Assembly (NCBI GenBank): GCA_947247005.1
Contig: OX365955.1
Span: 40,651,822 to 40,715,821 of the forward strand
Source of the DNA: Spisula solida
Taxonomy: Eukaryota > Mollusca > Bivalvia > Venerida > Mactridae
Direction of reading: 5' to 3'
Length of the DNA stretch: 64,000 nucleotides
Under the pieces are notes generated by a model. It saw nothing but the letters and a program-made list of their open reading frames with translations, was not told the DNA's origin and made no database searches. The position numbers and the translations under genes were made by a program. Positions 1-11,900 of the stretch are shown here, one piece after another (positions within the stretch are counted from its first letter, which is position 1; each line of letters starts with the position of its first letter).

Positions 1-3000
1 GACAATCAATACTGATACAAACAAGAAAAGTTGTACGCCTATAACAAGATATACACTCTATCTGTCTGCTGAGTTTCATAAATATTCGTTTATTACTTGA
101 ATAGATATCAGCAGTTTTACAACCTTGGGTACAGTGATATCAATGGGACAATAAATCGCTCATATCTCTTTATGTATTGCATAAATTTACCATTTATTCA
201 GTATTTAGCAAGAAAAAGTTTGCTTGTATAAAAACATTTCATTTGAAATAAAACATCAAGAATATGTTAAATAATTATTCGATCATTCTAAAGGCGGCTT
301 CTGTGTATGACGTCAGTTTTGGCGAGTGACGTTCAAAATTGACCGCTCATCTAATGCATTTCGGGCCTCTACTTGATCATGATACTAATTTTATTTTCCG
401 TCAAAACATTTTGTACTAACGATATATAAGTACATTGTATACGTCCGGCAGACTTCTCTCTCGAAGCCCGTTTCATCATTTAAAAGGTTTGTTCAGACTT
501 TCTCCTTGTTTGTGATAAAACTGCATATTTCCAAGCTGTGATTTTTCGCAGACGTGGTTTTCGATTCGGTACAGTTAGTTTTCACGTCATATATTTAAAA
601 CAAACACATTTACATCAAAACCGTTTCAATCCACGATTACTAGTATTCAATGCTTTGGCGTTATGTCAAGTTCATTTGACAAATGTTGCAGGATAAATTA
701 ATACAATATTGGTCGTATGCTTTTCTATATCATATGGCGAAAACTGACGCCGTTTTGATGTGCGGCGACATAGCGCGACACCTTATATATAACGTTATAT
801 TTATAAATCACTACGTATAGTAGAAACTTATAATTTACACGTACAAATCGACATTAAATGCACCTAAACGAATATGATATTTTGATAGCATTTGTCTAAT
901 TTCTTTTTGATCACCTCACGTATATAACTAACATAAATAATATAAATTGACGAAATTAGTAATAATAATTTCTAATAAAAATCATTTCTATATACTAGTA
1001 CTATGTAATATTTACAGAAAAGTAATTTTATATAAAATGTAAATATTTTTATAGATATTTAAACAAAAAATAAGTTAGAAATTTTCAATTAACATCAGTG
1101 GGCCAAATAATGCACAATAAATCAACTTCAACAGTAATTATTCATCGGCGGAGATAGCGATTTTGCACATCTGTCACCAGTGGGTAGGATGTTAAGCGGT
1201 CAAGATTACGATTTTAAGTTTAAAATATGTATTTGTTTGGGTAATTAATGCAATAGAAATGGTGTTCAAAAACGTTTTATGACATATATGTTTAGCAATA
1301 CAATAATTTTTTTATATGTTTAGCAACAGTCGCGATATACAAACTGATGGGAAAATAGCGTATTCGTCCCAAAGTATTTCGTACCAAATAAAAACATCAT
1401 TGCACAATTTAGCAAATACAATATCTTGGTAATGTTACATCATTGAATCATTTGTTTTCATATCATTTAGATACTTTTGAGTCAAAATAAGGAAACTAAC
1501 CCCCGTACAGAATAGCTAACCCCGGTACAGCAAATAACTAGATACTGTACATTAAAAATGTTATTATCGCTAGATACCGTACACAAGACAATGTTTTTCT
1601 TCATTTGCATGCTTGTTAGTGAGTGTTCACTAAGGAGGGTTTAAACATAGATGAAGAAAATGACAGGTAAAAGTTTAAATCTAAACAGAGTCCTCGGAAG
1701 CGCATAATTTAGCTGTAATAAAAGGAAAATGTACGTTTTTCTGCCTTGTCCTTCAACAGTGATACCTTTCGATGCTGCTTGTCAAGAAATAAGGGAAGAT
1801 CAGAGGAAATGACCACATTGGGGCTTTGAAATAAACATTCCGCTGCTTAAATTTGTTCACTTCAAGTGGATCCCATAAATATTTACAGAATAATCATTGA
1901 AAACTTACCGTCGTCCGAAATCGATTTCCACTCTTACTTTCGTTTTAGGGGGCTATATCCGGTGTACGGTGTCTACCCGTGATATATATATGCATGTATT
2001 TACTCGAACGTGGTGATGACATAACGCTAGTATAGTCCAGTCAGGATCAAAATCCAGTGACGCAGCGGTCGAGTCCACTATAACGGTGTAAAACCAATTA
2101 TAAAGGCTTACGAGCGTATACTGTACAAACAACTATAATTTCAATGCTAAACTCACATACTAAACTTCGCTCTACCTGTTTAGACAATGGTTGTGATTTT
2201 TTGGGTACACATAAACTGCAACGTCACTGTCACAATATCCTAACTGGACTATACTGTTTGAGGAAATATAACACAACAAAACGTTTGAGTTTAAAATGGC
2301 CAATTTTTTTTGCCAACAAACTTGTATATTTACTCATATGTTCAACTCAACTACATGTACGAGGGGCGTTTTTAAATTCCACTAAAAGTGTTCAATAATG
2401 TTAATCATGTGTTCAAATTGCTCGAAATTTGATTTTTAAATAGATCAACAACTCATGATTCACATTGCATTATGATTCGAATGCACGAGGGCGTGTCATA
2501 CTAAATGGCTCTGCTGTCTAAGTAACCTGAGAAATGGTAACCCAGCGCAACGTTTTTATTTCCCATACGATTTCTTGGACGTCACATCAAATTTGCGGAG
2601 GGTAGCTCTTACTGACGTTACCTAAGATACAATAACAAGTTTTGAGCCCTAGGTCGCTCATAGGTCGTATAGTGCGCCCAAGTTAAAGTGAAAGGCAGGA
2701 AAATTTGGTATATTCCACAAAGGTGGATTGCAATTATGTGCACGATTATCAGTGATGTTTTAAGTACAATACTGACCTTATCTGTTTATTTAAGTGATTT
2801 GTAAAACCAATTTTGCCACAGTTGACCAAACCGATTAATGTTTGTAAATATCACATTATCCTGGGCGGACTATAGCAATGCATGCAAGCCCCTAACGATA
2901 GTTTGGCGGAAAACTATTGTAACTCCAATATAAAACAAAGTGAGTAACAATAGTTTGACCTACTTAATAGTTTACTTTGCAAAGTATCAAATCAATATGT

Positions 3001-3120
3001 CAAAGGACATGAAAATATAAGAGGTTAAAAAACAAGTACCCTAACTTTATCATAAGCATTACGCTGACACCGACGCTCGGGTGACTGCATTAACTCCCCT
3101 TATTCAACGAATAGTGGAGC
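1..3120. other. AT-rich non-coding DNA
   Basis: About 3.1 kb without a convincing coding region. The longest open stretch is 84 codons (2,144-2,398, plus strand); it has no recognisable motif and no splice context. Codon use looks random and the base composition is strongly AT. I see no RNA gene and no strong repeat. Confidence 0.6.
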
Positions 3121-3127
3121 TAAAACT

Positions 3128-3241
3128 TAGGCCATAATTGTGACCTCTATTGTCTACACAAGCAAATTGTTGACGGACGACGACGACGTTTGAGTTATCT
3201 CAAAAGCTCACTCTGTCAGTTTATGACAGGTGAGCTAAAAA
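3128..3241 (+). repeat. 3' end of a dispersed repeat with terminal hairpin
   Basis: This stretch matches the end of the longer repeat at 5,041-5,415: the words gtctacacaagcaaattgtt and gacggac are shared, as is a terminal hairpin. Here the hairpin arms are agctcactctgtca and tgacaggtgagct. A subterminal 3' hairpin suits a non-autonomous Helitron-like or SINE-like element, but the class is not settled. Confidence 0.6.
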
Positions 3242-3798
3242 CGACACCTTACAATGGAATCGAACGAACATTTATGAATACATTGCGAATGTGTGTCTTT
3301 GCCTCTCTGTAAAAAAATCATATGGTTTCAGCAAACGCCGAATATTCTATTAAACTTTTTCTGGAACTCGTATGGTGCGAAAACAATCAAGGTTCTGCTT
3401 TAGTTGATGTACATAGTATATACGATGCTATTATAACATATGTTTACAACAAATAGAGAAAAGAGAATCAGTTATGTCATCTGTCAAACACATGTGCTCT
3501 GAGGCAGTTAGCACGTATTCCTAGTCTCATCTTGGAAATTGATTTTAGATTTCATGAAAAACTTTAACCAGCACTGAAGGCGGTGCAAGTGCAAAATTGT
3601 GTTCGTTTGTATTGTAACTCAGTTAAATAACTGTCATTTAAAGACAGCTTGTTACCAAACCTATCTCCTACTTTAAGTACAACGCCACATTTTTGCTAAT
3701 AACAGGCAACTACCCTACTTTAAAAATCACTCCTTATTCTTTAAATCAACATGGCAAGATAGTAAAGTAAAAAATTGACAACACTTGCACTGTTCATT

Positions 3799-4454
3799 TT
3801 ATGATGTGGACTTAGGCCGATGAAGGACTTTATTCTGGATTTCATCACAGTATCTTATAGACTGGGGTGTGTTTGATAACCATAGTACACTGTCACTTAA
3901 TCTGAAAAGATCATCATTTTCTTTGCATATTGATTTACTGTACTCATTAAGTTCTTTATATTTTTCGAAATTGTTCACTTTATTTTTAAAACCACTTTCT
4001 GTCGCATTTAGTAATTTTGGAAACTTTGAGAAAAAAATTTGGTGGTTTAAAATTAACCAAAGTATCAAACCTGCTCTGAAAAATTCACTTTGTTCTCCAA
4101 AGCCTAATCCAAAGTTATACTTAATAGTCGCAGTTACCAAAACATCGGAAACTGGAGAGTACAAAATAATATAGTAATACATTTGATCAATTAAAATGGA
4201 TGGAATCACAGAGCCTTTGTCTTTATGTCTGTTGTACTCGGTGAAACCAAACACTATTGACTGTGACACTGCTTGACTGAATCCATTTGACACTAAGTCT
4301 GTTTTCACTTCAACATTTGTCCTGTCATCTTGGCTGTCAGACATTTCATCATAATCTTCATTTTCATTTTCCACAGTATCCAGCACCAACACTGATACAC
4401 GAGAACCACTAGTCTCAGAATCGACAATTATATCAAGTTCGCCAAACCAGGTAT
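3799..4454 (-). CDS. Exon 4 of the nuclease-like gene (catalytic-type motifs, stop codon)
   Basis: A 656-nt terminal exon. The ORF continues upstream to 4,527, but the only acceptor in the right phase is ttcaccag at 4,462-4,455, after a pyrimidine-rich tract. Splicing there makes codon 195 GAT (Asp). It carries GELDII, VEVKTD and SQAVSQS, then hydrophobic segments (DQMYYYIILYSPVSDVLVTA and AGLILWLILNHQIFF) that look like core strands and a helix rather than membrane spans. The stop is TAA at 3,801-3,799. I saw no clear AATAAA just downstream. Confidence 0.75.
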
Positions 4455-5939
4455 CTGGTGAACTTGCAAAAAATACAAATGTGTTAATGAAACACAAATC
4501 CCTGCTGAAGTCAAATGTGAATGTCATTTGAAGGTCAATGTCACATAAAAACTGTTCAATCTAATAAGTTTGTCCTTATAGTTGTTATGTCAAAATGTGA
4601 AAGAAATCCATGAAGAAATAAAGTTATCAGCATGGAAAAGGTTATGATATAAAATTAATGAAGAAAGATAATGCAACTAGATCGCTCACCGAAGTACCAT
4701 GTCTCAATGCAAGCATGTGCAGTAAGCCATGTTTTAAATGGGGAAAAAGGGTCACGCACACTGGTGGCCATGTTTTTGAGGAATCATGACAAAATAGTCA
4801 ATTTTGTAAGAGGGTTACCCAACAACTTTTTTTGTAAAATTGTTTTGAAATCTGACCAGTGGTTGATTATTTCGAATTTTTTAAGTTTGTTTGAAACTGA
4901 CCAAGTGGTTCAGGAGGAGAAGGCAATGAATGAAGGATACACAAATATACTTTGAAATATACAGCCTCTATAGCATGCATAACGCTTTTCTTTTTATAAA
5001 AGTTTTAAAAGATTAGGCTACACTTGTTACCTCTACATGTACACATGTTTTTTGTTGAGTTGGTCTAGTGACTTAGTTTTTGACATCAGTTTTTGACCTC
5101 AGATGACCCAATATTAAACTTGACTTAGATTTTATTGAGATCATGATCATTGTGACCAAGTGTCATGAAGATTAGGCTAAAATTGTGACCTCTAGTGACA
5201 ACACAAGGGTTTTCTATGATTTGACCTAGTGACCTAGTTTTTGACAATAGATGTTGCAATATCGAACTTGACCTAGAATTTGTTGAGATGATTATTGTGA
5301 CCAACTTTCATCAAAATAAAGCAAAAAATGTGACATAGAGTGTCTACACAAGCAAATTGTTGACGGACAACAGACGAAGAGTGACCACAAAGGCTTGACC
5401 TGTCACTTTGTGACAGATGAACTAGAAACATTCCAGCAAGCTCTCTATCTTACACGTTGGGGTATTCGTACGGGGGTATTCTTACGGAAGATGTACACTT
5501 ACAACTTAATTGTTTTAAAATCAATCTTATCCTTCCATTAAGATGTGGGGATAAGAAGAAAAATTAGATTAGATCTAAAATATATAACGAATACAGCCCA
5601 AACCTTTTATCCCACATGACCCATCTTTCACTTGACCTAGATATCAGTGAGATAAACTTTCTAACCAAATTTTGAGGAAATCAAGCACAAGAGTGTCAAG
5701 GTGAACAAGTAATTAAGAATTGCAAGCAATACAGAAGTCCCCTACCGGTTTGAGGCCATTTTCAATGTTTCTGTTGCCATAGCAACCACAATTTTTGTCA
5801 GAATCAAACTATTTTTAGACGTGCATAATCCCCTTATTGCCCCCTATCCACATACCAAGTTTCATATACCTAGCTTGTTTGACGGACGGACGGACGGATG
5901 GAACGGGACGGGACGGGACGGACTGACTGACTGACTGAC

Positions 5940-5970
<31 letters not shown>

Positions 5971-8900
5971 TGGACTGACTGACGGACTGACTGACTGACG
6001 GACGGACTGACTGACGGACTGACTGACTGACGGACGGATGGAGGGCAAACCTATAGTCCCCTCTGGTCAAAAACCGGTAGGGGACTTAAAAAGCTTACTG
6101 GCCTTGGGCAAAAAGTGACCACAAAAACAGGCACCTCATCCATTTAAGGAATTATTGTGATGCTAAAAGAAATTGTTGACTAACAGATGTACACATGCAT
6201 AGAATGACAACATCATCACAACAACTTTGCAAGCTAAAATACTTACCTATCCACATGTTTTCACTTCCACCAAGACCTGCTTCATTACAACCACAAGGAC
6301 ATCTCATCTTAGTTGTTTCCATCTTAGTAAAGGCATTTCCTGTTAGCTTGGAAAACATATGAATACCAAGACCAATCCCAAGCTCTTCCTCATCGCCGAA
6401 ATTTTCCCAGACTTTTCCAAGCCTTTCTAAGTTTTCTGCATCAAAGAAACTATTCAGTTTTTGTAATGCCTCTCGAACTTCCTGTGCATCAAGGTTAATC
6501 TGAAGGATGATATTAATAGAGAATTGTTTTTGGATTAAATGCATTATCACAGTGATTTTTTTTGCCTCTTTGGGAAAGGGTTCGGGTCCGTTCTGATTGG
6601 GAATTTTCGCGTCGTGACAACTTGAAATTGGGAATTTCCATGAAACAGAAAGACCAAATAAAACAGAAAAAGAGATTACATGTGAATGACATGTGAATGA
6701 CTAAATGTTTACTGGTTTCTTTGAACTTTATGCTTGGCCTCTTGGCAAAAATGTTCATAACTTTATCATTTTGTGTCCGATTTTAGAAATTATTTTTTTA
6801 AATTGTTCATTGGGGATTTCTTCATTCAAATTTGGGAATTATAGCCTATTTGCAATTGGGAAAGGGTCCGTTTTCCGGGTCCGTTTTCCGGGTCCGTTTT
6901 CCGGGTCCGTTTTCCGGGTCTGTTTTCCGGACCCTAATAAAGAAGGAAAAAAATCACTGTATCACATAAATACCATTATCTTTCATGTGAAAACGAATGA
7001 CCAAACACTGTTATGCAACACGTGTGATAACAAATGCGTGACGTCACCAGTTTTTGGCGCGAAAACGTAACGTTGCCGACTAAAATTTGTTATTTCTGAC
7101 ATTGTTTTGACTCGGTAACTATGGTTAAGCTTTTTAGCATGCACATTCCTTGAGGACAAGAAATGCTTATGAAATCAATCAAAGGAAAATAATTCAAAAA
7201 TGGCACAATGTAGAGTTATGGTTCTTGTGCACTGCACTTCCCCATTTTGTAAGAAACATGCATACCAAGTTTCAAGTCATTAAACGTAATGGTGACAAAG
7301 TTATGCTCCGGACCAGAAGTGCTGTAATAAAATCAATCAAAGCATTTCAATAATTTAAAAATAATACAAGGTAGAGTCATGGTTCTTGCGCACTGCACTT
7401 TCGGCTTACTACAAGAAACATGCTTTCAAATTTTTGAGTCATTTGAACTTAAGGTAACAAGGTTATGCTCCGGACAAGCAAAATGGGATGCCGACGCCGC
7501 CGCCAACAAAAGTAATCCCTATATGTAGCCTTTTCAGGCGACACAATAAACTAAATAACATATAAATAAACCTCTTCATCTGAGCAGCTATCAGCTTCAT
7601 CTCTTTCAGCCAGAATTCTCACTTTACTGGGTGGTTCTTCTCCTTCATTACCTGTAACTCTAACCTAGAACAGAATACAGGGTATTGTCCAAATTTGAAA
7701 TCTGTTGGTTGGTCACTATGTCAAAAATGAGGTCAGACAGGGCCGTTTACAGACACATAAAATTCAAAGCACTGAGGAAAATATTTTTATGGTCTGTTTG
7801 GGGAATTTTTTCTTCAAAACCATGCTTATTTTGGTAATTTCTCAAATTTTCACAAAGGCAAGCGCCTAGGTCAAAATTGAAGTCAACATTCATACATGGT
7901 CCAAATTTGAAAGCTGTAAAAGTAGGTCACTAGGTCAATATTAATGTCAAAGTTAATTTCTGTACATAAACTACACATGTGAAATGCTGTTACTGTGAAA
8001 GTAGGTCAATTTCAAGGCAGAGCTACAGATAAGGTTTTAGTCGATTGGGTATTTTACCCCCGAGTTCAAATTTTGATTGGGTTTTGACAAACTTTAATTT
8101 GGTATTTAATAAAACTCAAAGGGTAAATAAGCTTTTATGTACTATTTTTCACTATAACATCTTTTTGTATTTGGGTATTTCAAATTGTATTTGCTTTTTC
8201 TTACTCCCTCCTCTCAAAATATATTGTGTATTTAAGAAAATTAATTTGGTAATTACTTTAATATGCAGCTTATCTGTAGCTCTGTTGAGGTCAAAGTTAA
8301 TTTGAGTACAAATGAAAACTATGGCCCATATATATAGACCAATATTCAAACATCTAGACAAACACTCTGACCAATTTTCATGAAAGTTTTAGTATGAAAA
8401 ATGCAGCCTCTTAGTGGTCATGACAAACATCCCTTTTAAGTTTCATGAATTTTAACCCATCTGTTATCTAATTGTGTGTTGTGTGGTTTATATCACAAGG
8501 GTAGTGAAATGCGTCTAGTGTGGTTGACAACCATGTCTTCTGCCGCTGACTAGCATCTAGCGAAAAGAGAGCCGAGTGCGTAAGTCTCTCCTGTCAGTAC
8601 ATAGCCTCTACACTCTCACAGTGCCTCCCAGTGGCAATGCACGGATACTGGTTACACTCGTTTCCAGGCTAAACTGTGTGGGATCTCGGAGCAGCAAGGG
8701 CCCTAGAGGTGTAGTGTGTAGGCCCACCGGCGTGTAGAAATGCCCTAGCACTCACCAACCTTGCCCCAGCAATGGGAAAATAGCCGGCTAGATGAGAGTC
8801 GTTAGCCCTGATAGGCAACTCATCTAGGAGATGAAAAACTCTGATATAAAACCCAGGGAGATTATGACTCGTAAGCCTTGGTTGGCAACTAATCTAGAGG

Positions 8901-11900
8901 GAGGAAGCCTTGAACAAAATTTCCCTGGTCCTCCAGGTTGGGGGTTTAGCACAGGGCTAACAACCCTGTATTGTAAAAACAAGCACGTTACGGAAACAGC
9001 AACAAAGAATTTACCTGCACCTGAGCGTAGGGGTCTTCAAACCAGTATGACTGCTGGTAGTGAAAGCCGCAAGGAAGCTACCAGCATGAAGGAAGTCCTT
9101 AGCGCCAAACGCAAAACCAGAGTAGGTTTCTGGAATGTACGTACCATGTACGAAACTGGTAAGTTAGCGCAAATAACATCTGAAATGAGGCGCTACAACT
9201 TACACATATTAGGTATCAGTGAGAGCAGATGGACTGGATCTGGTAAAATAACAACTGAATCAGGTGAAACTGTATATTACTCTGGACGAGACGATGGCAA
9301 CCATTACCAGGGAGTGGCCATTATATTGAGCAAAGGAATGGATAAAACATTAATTGAATGGAAACCTGTCAACAACACAGAATTATAACAGCCAGATTTA
9401 AAGGACATCACAACAATATGACAATAATACAATGCTATGCTCCAACTAACGATAGTGAAGAAAACAGAAAAGATGAATTTTATGAACAACTTCAAGCTGA
9501 AATCACACTAGCTCCAAAACATGATGTACTTATTGTAATGGGAGATCTCGACTCAAAAGTAGGCAATGACAACAGCAATATTGAAAGAGTGATGGGCAAA
9601 CACGGATGTGGTACACTCAACAACAATGGAGAAAGATTAATTGAAATGTGTGCTAACTACAACCTGATAATTGGAGGAACATTATTCCCACACCGTCCTA
9701 TACATAAACTGACATGGAATTCACCAAATGGAAGGGACAAAAATCAGATAGACCACATAATGATCAATGGTACTTGGAAAAGGTCCCTACTTGATGTAAA
9801 AGTCAGACGAGGAGCTGATTTTGGAAGTGACCATCATCTAGTCACAGCTAATATAAGAATCAAGCTGAGAAGCAATGGAAATAGACCATCAGTGAACAAG
9901 AGATATGACATTGAGAAGCTTAAAGATCCGAAAATCAAAAACACCTTTGTATTACAACTAAAAAACAGATTTCAAGCTCTTGAGAATTTTCCTGAAACTA
10001 CTGGAGTTCAAGAAATAAACAATGCATGGGAATCTGTTAAAACAATATATTCAAACAGCAGTGAAGAATGCCTAGGGCAGAGATCATGTAATAAAAGAAA
10101 GAAATGGATTACACCTGACACATGGAAAGCTATCGAAAAACGTAGAGACATCAAGTTGAAAGAAATGGCCACAAAATCGGAACGAATAAAAGATAAATAC
10201 AGAGATGACTACAGAATAGCAGACAAAGCAGTCAAGAAAATGGCAAGAAAGGACAAAAGAGCTTATATAGACGATATAGCAAAGCAGGCCGAGGATGCAG
10301 CAGAAAAGCGAGAACAAGGCAAACTGTACAAACTTACCAGAATAATCAGCGGCAAGTTCAGCGGAAATAAAAACATCCCCATCAAGGATAAAGATGGCAA
10401 AATACTTACTACAGAAAAAGAACAAGACAAACGCTGGGCCGAACACTTTCAAGAAGTTCTAAACAGACCACCTCCTGAAGAAACTGCCATAATACCAGAA
10501 TCTGACAACGACCTCAACATTGAAACTTCTCCACCGACTAAATATGAAATTATCAGTGCCATCAAGAATCTAAAAAATGGAAAAGCTCCTGGTCAAGATA
10601 ATCTAAATGCTGAACTATTCAAAGCCGACCCAGAAATTGCTGCATCTGTATTACTACCACTATTCAAGACAATATGGACTGGAAAGGAAATCCCAGACGA
10701 TTGGTCAAAAGGCACCATTATAAAAATCCCCAATAAAGGTACACTGAATGATTGTAACAACTGGCGTTGCATTACACTCTTATCCATTCCTAGTAAAATA
10801 CTCTGCAAGATCATCATACAGAGATTATCAAATGCCATTGATAAACAACTACGGCAAGAACAAGCGGGATTTAGAAGAGGCAAAGGATGCACAGACCAAA
10901 TATTTGCTCTACGAAACATCATAGAACAATGTACAGAATGGCAGAGACAATTATATGTAAACTTCAAAAAGCATTTGACAGCATACACAGAGAGAGCCTG
11001 TGGAAAATCCTAAGAGCTTATGGCATCCCTCAAGACATCACAGAAATAATACAAAGTTTCTACAAAAACTTCACTTGTTGTGTCAACAACAGCGACATCT
11101 TCTTCGAAGTAAAAACAGGTGTAAGACAGGGATGTGTGATGTCTTCTGTCCTTTTCAACCTAGTCATAGACTGGGACAACAGAGGACACACCTAGAGGCA
11201 TACGATGGCAACTCCAATCGACGCTAGAAGACCTAGACTTCGCAGATGACCTCGCCCTTCTCACCCACACAAATAAACATATGCAAGAGAAAACAAACCG
11301 ATTATCCCAAACTGCCAAGCAAGTGGGTCTAAACATCAGCAAGACGAAAACTGAAATCATGACACTTAACATCGATAATCCACAGCCGATCCAAATTGAT
11401 GGAACAGTCCTCCCCAACACAAGCAAATTCACTTACTTGGGAGCTGTTATAAGAAATGATGGCGGAGCTGGCGATGACATCCAGGCCAGACTGTGCAAAG
11501 CCAGAAACATCTTCATGTCTTTAAACAACGTATGGAGATCTACACAATACAGCAACAACACTAAGCTAAAATTATACCAGAGCTGTGTTCTCTCAACCCT
11601 TCTATATGGTTCTGAGTGTTGGAGAATGACAGAAAGTGATCTCAACAAGTTATCAACATTTCATACCAAAAGCTTGCGAAGAATATTAAGAATATTTTGG
11701 CCCAGAACAATTTCAAATGAAAATCTACTCAATCAATGCCACCAAGAAGACATGGCCACCATATTGTACAGAAGGAGGTGGAAATGGCTGGGACATGTCA
11801 TCCGAAAAGAAAACAACTCAATTCCGAGAGTAGCCCTACACTGGACGCCTGAAGGCAAGAGAAAACGTGGATAACCGAAAATCACATGGAGGCGCACTGT

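Noticed and set aside
4461..4527. Upstream part of the terminal ORF (starting MTFTFDFS) as a separate gene start
   Set aside because: The exon 3 donor needs an acceptor leaving two bases; the site at 4,455 fits in phase and follows a pyrimidine tract, so this part is probably intron.
5815..6070. Minus-strand ORFs reading as Ser-Val-Ser-Gln repeats
   Set aside because: They are translations of the gact/gacg simple repeat; several frames are open at once.
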